Shown: positions 10,310-22,153 of the stretch, one piece after another
How positions within the stretch are numbered: the stretch's first letter is position 1
How the letters are laid out: each line of letters begins with the position of its first letter
From: Actinomortierella ambigua
Lineage: Eukaryota; Mortierellomycota; Mortierellomycetes; Mortierellales; Mortierellaceae
Reading direction: 5' to 3'
Length of the DNA stretch: 46,096 nt
Assembly (NCBI GenBank): GCA_016098155.1
Contig: JAAAJB010000241.1
Location: 1-46,096, forward strand
Notes under the pieces: generated by a model
Database searches by the model: none
Told to the model about the DNA's origin: nothing
What the model saw: the letters and a program-made list of their open reading frames with translations, nothing else
Position numbers and translations under genes: made by a program

Positions 10310-12748
10310 ATGAGCGACTCTTCCCGCACCAACTTGGGGTCCATGGACAACGAGGAACCTGCGCTCGTAAATTATCCATTCCATTCCTCCACGCCAGCAC
10401 AGTATCAGGTCCCCGAACTCAAGCGTACGGAAGCATGGGCATGGGTAAATTGAAAAGGAACAAGAAAAGGCGTTCGCATAACAAATTGTGCTTGAAATTA
10501 CAAGGCTTGGCCACGATATTGTCTCACATGGACCCATTTCGTTGTTTCTTGAATCCGTAACCGATAGTACATGCAAAACATCAGGTAGGGTCGTTATTAT
10601 CCCAGTTCTCGATTCTGGACAGTCTTGTGTCCGGCCTCTCATCGTTGGGATTGTCCAAGGAAGCACCTCCCGTCCCCCCATAACGAGTGGGTTACAATGC
10701 TTCAACGCCTCTGAACATTCCTGTCTCTCCTTCTTCCGTCCCCCCTCCCTACACCCCACCACTGCATTCATTGTATCGCCCCTTTCCCCCCCCCTGCCTC
10801 CTTAGTGCATGTGGCTACGGATGGACAACAGCCGCTGTGCTAATTCCGGTGCTGGTACAAGATCTCGCCGCACAAGCCGGCGTCCAATCGAGTAACCACG
10901 CATTGCCGTGCGATCCCGACAAGCGAGATCAATGTGTGGCCTGGTTCTTTGGTGCATGGCTGGAGCCAGGAATCATTGCGCTCTACGTCTCGTCTATTTC
11001 ATCGATTGTTGCCTTCTTTGTCTCGTTATCCGTTGCGGCGATTGCTGACTATGGGAGTAAGCTAGATTTCCTGTCACATTGCAAAAGAAGAAGAAGAAAA
11101 AAAAAAAGGGGAGAGAAAGGCCATTTACTGAGTAACACACCGTTTTAACTCCTTCTTCTTCTTCTACTTTCTTTCTATCTTTCATTTGATAGACTACAGA
11201 AAACCTCTCCTGTTTATTTTTTCGCTCCTTGGATTCGGCATCGCCATGAGCTTCCTGGCGATCACTGAGCCTTCACAGTTCTGGGTCACGGCAGTGTTGG
11301 CGCCACTGGGTTGGAGTGCTTACATGGTGGTCACGATCATCGGCACGAGTTACCTCTGTCTGTACGGGCGGGCGCATCCACAGGTGCAGGCGACGATCCG
11401 CGAGATTGAGGCGAGCGAAAGGCAGCGGGAGGAGACGGTGGGCACCGCGGCTTTTGCTGCTGCTGGTACTCCCGCTGTAGTTGCTCCTGGTTCAGCTTCG
11501 GCCTTTGCGACTGGCTCGGCTATGTCATTGGCAGCCCTTTCTCCACCTCAAGGGAGCGTGGTCGTCGCCGAGCAAGCGCCATGGACGTTGGAGACACAGG
11601 CCAGGGTGCGCAAGGAGGAAGAGCAGGCGACGAACGACCTTTCCGGATGGTGTGCACTCTGGGCGAATATTGGGTCGTGCTGTGCGATAGTGATGTGTCT
11701 CGCGGTCTCGGTCGCGTATCGGGGCTCGATCTTTAGTCTGCAGCTGGCAACGGCACTCACGGGCGTTTGGTGGATCTTGTGGACGCTTGCCTGTTGGCGC
11801 TGGTTGGAGCCTCGCCCTGGACCGCCTTTGCCCAAGGGCGAGTTTTGGTTGTTGATTTCATGGAAGAAGAGTAATGTTTTTTCTTTTTTTTCTTGCTTGT
11901 GTGTGTTTTTGCTGGACTTGGCATTGCTCCTTGACCCTATCTTCCTCCGTTCTCTTACACAATCTTCTTCTTCTTCTCTTCTTCTTGTTCTCCTATCAGA
12001 CTGGCATGCATTGAAGGCGGCTCGCAAGCTCTCGCAACTGTCAATCTTCCTGATGGCGTGGTTTATGCTGAGTGATGCTGGCAACACAATTACGTCGGTG
12101 CTGTACGTGATTGCATATGAGGACCTGCACTTTACGCACATCCAGTCGATGATTCTGCAGTTGCTCATGTCCGTGATGGCAGGCGTTGGCGCGTGGCTGT
12201 TCCTATACATTCGACAACGCTGGCGTCTGTCGACCAAGACAATGATTTTTATCACGCTGATCATGTATGTGATGATCACCTTGTACATTGTCATCCCGGA
12301 TCTGTTCACAACGACCTTTGGGCTCCGCCACGATGCCGAGGCATGGGTGGCTGTTTGTTACGTCGGTCTGATCATCTCCACGTTCTTTGGTTGTCTACGT
12401 GTGATGATGGCGGAGCTGTGTCCGTTGGGAGACGAGAATGAGTATCTGGGGCTGTTTTTGCTCTGCGACAAGGGCTCGTCCTGGATCGGCCCCTTGGTGA
12501 CGGGCGCTATTGCGACCCGCGCTGGAGGCGAGTACAGGAAGGGGTTCTGGTTCCCCCTGGGTCTATTGGTCGTCGGCGCCGTCTTGCTCGCAATGGTGGA
12601 CATGCGCAAGGGCAAGGACGAGGCTGAGCAGTTTGCCAAGGACAAGCTAGAAAGGAAACTGATAGAACTACAGGTCTTGCAACGTCAACGGTTTGCGAGC
12701 AATAGCATGCATAGTGTACCTTTCAGCAAGGCGTCTTCCATGGAGTGA
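10310..12748 (+). CDS. Atg22-like vacuolar amino-acid exporter (MFS)
   Basis: Exons: 10310 to about 10457, about 10806-11056, 11193-11870 and 12000-12748, roughly 560 residues. The Atg22 family is known to export amino acids from the vacuole after autophagy. The sequence shows about 11-12 hydrophobic helices, the family motif AIADYGNYRKPLL across the exon 2/3 splice, and a long Ala/Ser-rich cytosolic loop after the fourth or fifth helix. A late-repeat GDENEYLGLFLLCDKGSSWIGP corresponds to the conserved late MFS region. The third intron (11871-11999) is 129 bases with no in-frame stop. The exon 1 to exon 2 junction is not resolved: the obvious donor (10458) and acceptor (10805) leave the frame one base off, so a small exon, an unusual site or a sequence error is possible. 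Confidence 0.75.
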
Positions 12749-12934
12749 GGTGGAGACTGCAAAAAAAAGTGCTTCATTTAAGAGTGGAAAAGATATCAAA
12801 TCTGCTATTTTTTTTAAAAAAAAACAAGACTACCTGTTCCCCCTTCTTTTGCATGGTGTATCCAGCATGGTATATCTAGCATTGTAGAAAACAACGCCGT
12901 GGAAGGAAAGAGGAGTAGATGAGGTGGCCTGTAC

Positions 12935-14471
12935 TTAAAAGACGGGGGCCATGGGCTGGATATGCGCAGGGCGCGCAGAGTGATAATGAGGAACCGTTGA
13001 ATCGACAGTGTTTGGCTGTGCCATGGCTTCCTTGCTCAAGGTTGCAATCTGCATTGCAAACTTGTCTGAACTCTCTCTTTGCGACTCGACCGAGTTTAGG
13101 GCTAGAGCGAGGAGATGGAAAGACTTTGTTAGATTTTTTTTTGTTTGCAGGCTCTTGAGAACATTGGTAGTGGTGGGTGGACCCTTGACGTTTGAAAGAA
13201 TGAAAAACAAAAAAGTATAACGTACCAAACTGAGGAATGAGCGCAATGTTGGTGGTACCAAGGCGCTGGAGCTGGTCACGCCAGGCAGCGCGGTTCTTGA
13301 GGTCAGTAATATTGCCGCGACCATAATGGCCTGTCTTGAAGCAAGCATAGTCCTCGGTGGCGTAGCCTTCATCTGCCGTGTCATAGACATCCTCGCCCAC
13401 TGGCTCTTCATTCAATCCGGTCAACGGCTCGTCAAAGTCTACAGTCGGGACGACCACTGCCACGCCCAAGAGCTCAATGGGTCGATGCTTGTGCGCCTTT
13501 GAATCATTCGATGGTGGTGCACGGTGGATGGCCTCATCCAACCAGGACAAAAACTTGCGGGTTCGAGAGCCATCGTGGTCGTCGATGCTGCTATGGATGA
13601 TAAACTGGCCGTGGAGAGCTTCACGTAGTTTGGGCGAAGCTGGTCGGTCCAGTAGGTCTGTGTCGTCGAGGACGACCAAAAAGTCGGCCTGTTGCACAAC
13701 CGTGTCGAGGTCCTTGACGGTTGTGGTTCGACCGTAGGTCAGGAAGTGCTGCCGCGGGGTGTGGGCGACAACGCGCATGCCCATGGACTGGGCCAGGATG
13801 GCGGTCTGGTGACCAACGTTGCGATGGGTCTCATAGCCGAGCAGGCCAAGGGTCTTGTTGCGGACCTCGTGGCACTGGCGATGGTCCTTTTGCCAGTTGC
13901 CAGCATGGGTCTGGCGACTGGTTGGGATCAGACGGCGCGCGAGGACGATGGTGAGGGAGAGGCAAAGCTCGCTAACTGCGTAGGGAGAGGGGGTTGAGGG
14001 GACTGAGAAGACGGGGATCTAATATGTGGAGAACAAGAACGCATGTTGTGAGAGGGGTGAGAAATCACACGAGGGAATTTTTTTTTTTTTTATGGGGCAA
14101 GGCACTGCATAATTTTCAGGGACAGCATGAAAATGTCTGCGAGACGAGAGAGAAAAGAGAGTTTCCACACTTACGTGGTTGATGGTCAGAGCAGAGGCCA
14201 CGCCAGGCTCGAAGCAGGCAATGGCATGCAGTCTGGAGGTGGGCCAGTACGACAGCAAGTACGAGATGATCTCTGCCGTCTTGCGAGTACGAATGGCAAT
14301 GAGGTTGCAGTAACTCATCCGGAGCTGAATCTCGGCGTAAGAGGCCTTGTGAGCATCCAGAAACTCGAGCTGCAGGCCGGCCGCTTGCAGAATAGCCATG
14401 GATGACTGAGGCAGTTCATCGAGGATGAGCATGGTGGGAGCAAGTTGCGACAGGGAGGAGGAGGAGGACAT
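12935..14471 (-). CDS. Degenerate D-2-hydroxyacid dehydrogenase (phosphoglycerate dehydrogenase-like)
   Basis: Three exons (14471-14175, 14018-13226, 13101-12935) give 418 residues. The order of elements follows SerA-type phosphoglycerate dehydrogenases: an N-terminal substrate domain (RTRKTAE...FEPGV in place of the usual hydroxyacid dehydrogenase segment), IPVFSVPSTPSPYAVSEL, the dinucleotide fold (KTLGLLGYETHRNVG), GMRVVAHTP, and a C-terminal segment with ALNSVESQ. Several key positions look changed. The glycine-rich loop is expanded and lacks GxGxxG. The Arg of the usual ASRG segment is absent (IIHSSIDDHDG). The His of the usual PHIGG is replaced (LIPQFALNS). An inserted acidic stretch (EEPVGEDVYDTADEGY) lies before it. 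By family knowledge this predicts a non-catalytic or altered enzyme. The frame is fully open, so it is not a pseudogene. Confidence 0.75.
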
Positions 14472-15674
14472 TGTTGCAGAGATGCTCAATGGCAAAGGAG
14501 TTGAGAAAAGAGAAAGCGAAAGGGACAGACAGAGGCGAGTTATGGCAGTGAGGAGGAAGAGAGGAGGGAAACTAAAGCAAAAGAGATAAAATCGTTGGGG
14601 TGGGAGAGAGAGAGAGAGTGGCGGCTCTTTGTACCAAATGATGTACTACATACATAGTTACTTGGTGCACGCTCAAGCATGTCTGTGGTCATCGCGTGCA
14701 CGTCCGTTCACCCGACCAACCATCAACAGCCTTCTTCTTCCAGGACCAGCCAGACCCCAAAGGTTCATTCTTTTCTTTTTTGATACAATCTGTCCCAGGG
14801 AGGGCCAGGAAAGCACCGCACGCACATATTATGATTAATATTGCCAACTCAGCAAGGGATGATATGCTTCTCTCGAAGGATAGATGAACACAGCATTCGC
14901 CCCGTCCCTGAAAGAAGAGAGAAATTGAAAAGAGGACCGAGAGGGATTCTTCTTCACAAACAAGGCTTGCATGTCATAATCTCGGTCTTCACTCCTCGTC
15001 CGTCCCTATGATGAGATAACTTTGCTACTCTGTTGATTCCACACACACCAAGGGTGTCCACACACACACACACACGTACACGTACACGCAACAATACACA
15101 TCGTTATTCTCTCTACATCTCAATCTCCCACTCTGGACCAGCTCCATCACGGGGTTCACCATCGTAGAAGCTCGGTTGTCAGAGTCATTGTCGAGCCGAC
15201 CCCTTTGTTGAGAGACTTCATAGATCTGCAGCTGACAGTCTCTTTTCTTTCTCCACTTGCTCAGCTTTGCGCCGTCTTCCAATGATGCACTGGTGCACAT
15301 GTAAGCAAGAAGTCCCGATTTGTAGAACATATCCCTCACTGGCCTATTGTAAACAAAAAAAGTCCAGACCATTCGAATACCGTCTCGCGACCTCTCATTC
15401 TCTAGACTGACATTGATAGTTTTGTTCAGGGTAGTGTCGGGGACTGAATGTTGTCGGCCTACCTGTGGTACCTTGGAGAATAGACTTTGTGCCCATGGCA
15501 TCCACTTTCATCTCCCCCCTGAAATTTTTGGGATATATCAAAATTGGTGGCGATCAGTGTGGCTTAAAATAACAACACATGCATCAGCTTTTTTTTTTAA
15601 AGGTTCGACCATTCAGTCATTGCTGCCTCCCTCACCACACTCGCGCCATTGGACATCGTCAACACTAACGAGAC
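14472..15674. other. Bidirectional promoter-sized interval
   Basis: Separates the divergent dehydrogenase-like and DHX37 genes. No gene is supported. It contains a GA/CT-rich leader on the dehydrogenase side and CA/GTAC repeats near 15045-15090. Confidence 0.55.
15061..15090. repeat. CA microsatellite with ACGT-type interruptions
   Basis: Perfect CA dinucleotides run into cacgtacacgtacacgc. It lies inside the 1.2 kb divergent promoter interval. Confidence 0.85.
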
Positions 15675-18600
15675 ATGGGCAAGAACAGACCTCGTTACAA
15701 CGAGAAAGCTCGTGCGTCAAGCAACCGGTCTTCTCGGCCTCACCCTAACGCCAGAGACGGTGGACGACCTACCTTGAAAAAGACAATCTTGGTGCCGTAA
15801 GTTGGATCCTCGTGAACATACAAAATCAAGGGCATCGTGTAGTCTAATGTTATGTGGCTAATCAAGTTCTTTTTCTTGGTTTCATTCCGATGATTTCTTG
15901 GAACTCCGGGTCATTAAATGTCATTAGAAAGGATACAAATGCTGATGTTGTTGTCCCCGGTAGCAGTGATCAGCATGAGGTTGTCACCTTTGAAGCCGAA
16001 CCTCAGTCAAAGATGAGCTCAAAGAAGCGCAAGCGCATGGAGAAATACATCGTATGTCAGGAAACCAGACGTTTTACGATTCATCAAGATGGCAGCACTT
16101 TCGTTTTGCTTCGTGGAGAGGAAATCAGGATATATTGACCTTCTTTTTTATGTTCACCTCTCCACCATCTACAACGATCCAAACAACCATTCAATAGGAG
16201 AAAAAACTGAAAAAGGATGCACGAGGCGACCTGTACAAAAAGATTGAGGAGCAAAAGTTTTCTTCCGAGCTCCTCCAGTCGAGTCGTACGCTTGGCAAGA
16301 GCAAGGAGACCAAGAAGGAGCGGTTACGCAGGGCATTGTTGGAGGAGCGCATGGGAATCGAGCAATCGGACACGTCCATCAGTCTGTACAAGGACAAGTC
16401 AAAGGCGGATGATGCATACGAGTTTGATGATTATGATGACGATGATGATGATGATAATGACGACGACGAGGATGCATCAGGAGACGAGGGTGATGGCGAC
16501 GTCAAGATGAAGCCAGCACCTGCCTTCAATCTGAAGCCAGCCACAGACTCTGTTGTGTACGACGAAGGATACAACCCCAAGGCAACATCTGCACCATTGG
16601 CAGCTGTTTCTGTTAAGCCCACCACCGCAAGCACTGCTGCTGCTCAAGGAAGCGCGTTGAAATCTGGAACAACTGTTCTCAAGAAAGCCGCACCCAAGAA
16701 GAAGATGGTAAATCGGATCTTGAAAAGTCGACTGTGTCGATGATCGCATTGTGTTCTCGCCTTACTAACTCTGTATGCCTGCCTTCAAAAAAAAACACGT
16801 TATAGTCCCGTCTGGCGATGATTCGCGCTCAAAAGGAGAAGGCCAAGGAAGTCGACAGCGATAGTTCATTTAACAGCTCTGATTCACAATACGACTCATC
16901 GTCTGCTGACGAAGATGACGAGAGCGACGATGACGGCGACGGCAAGGCGGGCGAAGGAAGCAATGAAGAAGACAACAACGAGGACGAGCCTACAAAGAAG
17001 AAGCGTCGTGGCTGGGTTACAGAAGATGGCGAAGAAGAGGAAGAAAGAATCATTTCCAACATTGACAGCCTGCCCAAGGACTCTGGAATCACCTTGCCAA
17101 TCCGCAACGGACCTCAGACGGATCTGCTTGGAAACCGTGTCCAGAAGATTAAAACTCTGGACGAGGGTGAAATCACCAAGGTACAAAGTTCACCCACTTC
17201 TTCCCCCATCGCCGCCACTGCAATTTCGTTTTGTCGAAAAAAAACTGGCCACAACATATGTATGACTAATATCATTGTCCCCTACTATTTCCTGTATTTT
17301 TCTAGGCCTTCCACGTCGCAGTGAATCGTCTTCCAGAGATGCAGGAGCAGCGACTTCAACTTCCTGTCTGTGCGGATGAGCAATATATCATGGAGAGCAT
17401 TCGGTACAATGACATCGTCATCATCAAGGGTGAGACGGGTTCGGGTAAGACGACGCAGGTGCCACAATTCCTTTACGAGGCCGGCTATGGTCACGCGGAC
17501 AGTCCCAACCCTGGCATGATTGGTATCACACAACCTCGTCGAGTCGCTGCCGTGTCGATGGCAGACCGAGTGGCAAAGGAACTGAACTTGCCGGCGTCCA
17601 AGATTTCGCATCAGATCCGATACGATGCCACGACAACGCCGGGGACAGTGATGAAGTTTATGACGGACGGTGTGTTGTTGCGGGAGCTCAACTCGGATTT
17701 CCTGTTGCGCAAGTATTCGGTGATCATTATCGATGAGGCGCACGAACGGTCGCTCAACACCGATATCTTGATTGGCGCCCTGTCGCGTATTGTCCGGTTA
17801 CGACGGGAGGAGAGCAAGACGGATCGGGAGAATACCAAGCCGCTCAAGGTCATCATCATGTCGGCCACACTGGCCATTGAGGAGTTTACAAGGAACGAGC
17901 GCCTGTTTGGCTTTTTGAGGGACAAGAGCCAGACGAAGGAGGAAGAGGAAGATGAAGAGTCATCGTCGCCGTCTTCCGAGTCTGAGGAGGAGGAGGAGGA
18001 GAAGGGAGAGGGTGAGGAGGGCTTGGGGAGCAAGAAGCCAAAAGAGGTTCTCAAACTGGGCAGGGCGAACAAGAAGGTGAAAAAGACCAAGGCCAAGAAG
18101 GAGAAGCCACCCAAGGATCTGGTCCCTGTCGTGAGTGTCGATGTCAAAAAAGTGTATGGTACCACCATGCACTTCAACAAGAAGACGCCCGACTATGACT
18201 ACATCACGGAGGCATTCCGCAAGGTGTCCAAGATTCATACCCGTCTGCCCGAAGGCGGCATCCTGGTGTTTTTGTCTGGTCAGCAAGAGATTACGACGCT
18301 GGTCAAGCGACTGCGCAAGAAGTTCCCCTTTCCCAACCCCAACCAGCCGAAGGAAGGCAAGAAGGACGAAGTGACATGGATGACAGATCGCACAAAGGGC
18401 AAGCAAGCTGGCGAAGGCCAAAAGCAGGATACGGCAGATTCCACCCCCGAGAACCAAAAGGTTGACCCACGGAATGAGGATGTCGAGCTGGAGGATATGG
18501 CGATTGGCGAGGCGGAGGTGATTGATGACGGCGGAGATGTCGAGGTGGATGACGAGGTATACGAACTGGACGGTTCGGATTCAGAGGAGGAGTTGCTCTC

Positions 18601-20505
18601 GGGCGACGAGGTTTTGGACGAGTCGCCGGATGCAGGAACGGCGCCACTGTATGTGTTGCCCCTCTATTCGCTCTTGAAGACCGAGGAGCAGATGAAGGTC
18701 TTCCAACCACCACCCGAGGGCGCTCGTATCTGTGTGGTTGCCACCAACGTTGCGGAGACGTCGATTACGATTCCCAACATCAAGTATGTGGTCGACAGTG
18801 GCAAGGCCAAGGAGCGTCACTATGACAAGGCGACTGGTATCCAGACCTTCCAGGTCGGATGGACATCAAAGGCCAGTGCGATTCAGCGTGCTGGTCGTGC
18901 TGGTCGTACGAGCCACGGTCATTGTTACCGGTTGTACAGTTCGGCCGTCTATGAAAACGAGTTTCCAAACATCTCCGAGGCCGAGATCCACAAGATGCCG
19001 ATCGATGGCGTGGTGTTGCAGATGAAGAGCATGCACATTGATAACGTGGTCAACTTTCCCTTCCCGACGCCTCCGGATCGCGAGGACCTCAAGCGTGCAG
19101 AGCACCGCTTGATCTATCTCAATGCGCTAGATAAGGCTGGCAAGAAGAGTGTGACCGAGCTCGGCAAGACAATGTCTATCTTCCCACTCACGCCTCGTCT
19201 CGCAAAGATGTAAGTATTTTTTTTTGTTATCAAGGGCACTTTTGTAATGTCATATTTGTGAGCTCAGTGTTTGTTGGGGTTGAGTACTCACTACTTCATT
19301 TCATTTTATTACCACTCCCCGCCTCCCAAAAACAGGTTGACACTTGCTCATCAGGAGAACTGCTTCCCATACATCATTGCGATTGTGGCGGCCATGTCTG
19401 TCGGTGAGGTGTTTGTGAACGAGTACCAACTGGACACTTCACGACCGGGCGACACGGATGACGAGAGCGAGGAGGAAGAAGTGGCGACGCGGGCGGCGAT
19501 GCTGGACGACCTGGACGAGATGGAGCTTCAAAACATCCGGAGTAGCAAGGAGCTTCAAAGGCAGCAAAAGAAGGCAATGCGACGCAAGTTCTACAAGGCG
19601 CAGTCGATCCACGAAGGGCTGGACCCATTGAACGACATGGCCAAGATTCTGAATGTGGTGGGTGCTTATGCACGTGAGACGAACAAGGAGCAGTTTTGCA
19701 CGGAGAATTTTGTCCGCTTCAAGGCCATGCAGGAAATCCATCAGTTGCGGGGCCAGTTGACACGGATGGTGCAGGACAACTTTGCGGATTTGCCCTCGGT
19801 CCGCGAGTTGACGTTTGATCCGTTCATGCCCAAGCCAACGGCCAGGCAGATGTTGGCGATTCGTCAGATTGTCGCTTGTTCGTTTGTGGACCAGGTCGCG
19901 ATCCGCAAGGACCTGGTCGAGACGGTGGAGGTGAACTACTCTAAACATGCCACTCAGACACCGTATGTGTCCATGTGGTCCAAAGAGCCGTTGTACATTC
20001 ACCCGGCTTCGGGCTTGTATGGCGTCAAGCCTGCACCGGACATGGTCATCTACCAAGATTTGCAAAAGTCGGTACAGCAGGTGCCCATCCCTGGTCGAGT
20101 CCCCAAGACGTATCTGAAGGGTGTGACGGTTGTTGAGCCCAAGTGGATGCCTACCCTGGCGAACCATACTGGTCTCGTACGTGCCTCGAAGGAGCGTATT
20201 ATGTAAGTTTTTATTGTATCTGGCTGGATTTGATATTTTGAGGGTTGTTATTGTTGTTGTTTTGTGAATCAGAGAGTAGGGAATACTCACACATTTTTGA
20301 ATCCTGGACATGTTTTTTTTTTCAACTCAGCAAAATTGATGACAAGACACAAAAGGCGGTGACAGATGTGACATTCGGTCCCAAGGATTGGCCATTGCCG
20401 CCTATTGAGATCTGGCAGCGACGTGAGGGTGCACGTTATGTGCCCATGTCCAAGACGGAGATTCGTGACAAGAAACTGGATATTCGCCGCAAGCTCAACC
20501 GATAG
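15675..20505 (+). CDS. DHR1: DEAH-box RNA helicase DHX37/Dhr1 (Ecm16), small-subunit ribosome biogenesis
   Basis: Seven exons (15675-15796, 15928-16051, 16198-16707, 16806-17180, 17306-19209, 19336-20202, 20331-20505) give 1358 residues with every junction in phase. Dhr1/DHX37 releases U3 snoRNA from pre-18S rRNA in the nucleolus. Residues 1-377 form the variable N-terminal region, with basic segments, KKRKRMEKY, poly-Asp runs and acidic Ser-rich stretches. The helicase core follows: motif I GETGSGKTT (about 418), TQPRRVAA, motif II DEAH (about 519), SATL, LVFLSGQQE, TNVAETSITI and motif VI QRAGRAGRT. Two long acidic inserts interrupt the core, as is usual in this subfamily. The C-terminal helicase-associated and OB-type region ends with the short exon 7. 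It is slightly longer than the yeast protein and converges on the adenosyltransferase gene, 114 bases away. Confidence 0.95.
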
Positions 20506-20619
20506 AAAATCAACATTTTGTTTTGTTTCGTTCTTTTATTTTTGTCATTCTAGCATGCAATTTCTTTATTGTAAAATATGTAAAGACGCGTCTTTTTTTT
20601 TTCTTCTTCTTTGTACTGT

Positions 20620-22153
20620 CTAAACGTCTTCGTCATTGCTGGATGAGGGTGCTGAGGCCTTGGTGCCGCGCTTTGCACGAGGAGGTCGTGGCTTCTTGTA
20701 GGCGACTTCCTTGAATCCACCTTTCATCGCCGCATACCGTGCGCAGGTGAAGAGGTAGTCGCTCAGGCGGTTGAGGTAGATGGCGACACTTTGATCCACC
20801 CGATGTTCTTGTGCCATAGGTGCTACACGACGTTCTGTCCTCCGACAAGTCGTGCGAGCGATGTGCAGAGATGCTGCAGCCTTGCCTCCAGACTATTTTT
20901 TTTTTTACCCGTGTTTTTTTTAGAGTCGGAGTCGAAGGAAGGAAAGCGCGAAAAAAAGTGGGTTAGATTAACCGAAGGAGATGAGGGGAGGATTTGGACC
21001 AGACGATAAGAGAAAGATGGCGACAGAGAGAGAACGACAGAGGGGAGACAGAGAGTAGAGGGGAGCAAAGTGGGTCAGGCAGCATGCTTCTTACAGGAAG
21101 GATAAAACTTGTGAGAGGAGGCAGTTCTTGGTCCATGCGATCGATCCATTGCTCAAGGTCTTGGACATGCTGGCCGTCGGCGTCAAACTCTGTGCGGGCG
21201 AGTCGGGCAGCGGTGGCAGCGCTCGAGTCGCGGGGTGTCGCGATGTTGGATCCAATGTCTTGGAGCAGGCACTGGATCTGCTCCAGCTGGAGGATCATGT
21301 GGGACAGATCGGGCGATGGCTGGTCAATGCAAAACTCGCGTGCCAGTCTGAGAAGTAGGACGGAAGATAGGAGAGGGGGGGGGGGAAGAGATGAGATAGA
21401 CCCAGAGAATAAATAAGAAGATAATAATAATAGTCATCCATGTGGAGACCCGCCCAGTTTTCCTCCCCGATGACAAGAGATACCGAGACTAAACACCGAC
21501 AATGTCTCTAATCTCCGGGGAATCGGTTGGAACGTTGAGTTTCCGAAGCCCAGCAGATCGACGCAAAAAAAAAAAAAAAAAAAAGTGCCTCTTACCCAAT
21601 GGCGGAGGCTAACTCGTCGTTTGTTCCTGGGAAAGATACAAGTACCATGGGAGGTCAGACCACATGCCGTATTTTTGTTCCTCGGTAACGCTGCATACCA
21701 GTAAAACAGAGTGCTTTGTCAGCACATGGGGGGGGGGATTACCAAGTGCTTCAAAGACTTCGTCGTCCTTGGGTCGACGCTCGCCAGTAAACAAGGCCGA
21801 TGTGCCCTTGTCGCCAGTCTTTGTGTAAATCTTGGGCCTACCAGCATGGCAGCTATAGGATTTGTAAGGTTTATCCCGATTAAACATAGAAGCAGTGGAA
21901 AGTATACGTCGGTGAATGAGACCATTGACGTTACAAAGTCTCCGTTGGAGGACGAGGACAGTGAGATAAGGGGCGGATGGGAGGCAAAAGGGCGTTGTGT
22001 CAAGGGCGGGGTTACATACATTGGGCTGAGAAACAGATAGCGCACGTTGGCAGCAGTCGTTCTAGTAGCTGTTGCATGCGCTGCTCCAAAGAGGGCTGGA
22101 GACGGGCGGGCCTTTAGTAACAGCGACCTGGACGCGACGCGAAGAAGAGACAT
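20620..22153 (-). CDS. MMAB: Cob(I)alamin adenosyltransferase (PduO/MMAB type), mitochondrial
   Basis: Five exons (22153-22020, 21837-21743, 21626-21596, 21347-21095, 20892-20620) give 261 residues. Exon 3 is only 31 bases. The enzyme adds adenosine from ATP to cob(I)alamin to make adenosylcobalamin. Seen: a basic Ser/Ala/Leu-rich N-terminus of about 40 residues (mitochondrial type); [20 protein letters not shown] (ATP-binding loop); [28 protein letters not shown]; then [26 protein letters not shown] and [19 protein letters not shown], which carry the conserved Arg residues. A basic [11 protein letters not shown] tail and an acidic end follow. Exon 2 has two nearby AG acceptors; the alternative at 21852 would add five residues in frame. 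Its presence implies a cobalamin-dependent enzyme such as methylmalonyl-CoA mutase elsewhere in this genome. Confidence 0.93.

Noticed and set aside
15025..15501. 158-residue minus-strand frame in the divergent promoter
   Set aside because: Its C-terminus is translated from the CA microsatellite (Val/Cys/Tyr repeats) and no family or splice support is seen.
15600..15625. GGTTCGACC resembling a tRNA T-arm
   Set aside because: No cloverleaf or matching acceptor stem could be formed around it, and it lies in the 5' leader of the helicase gene.
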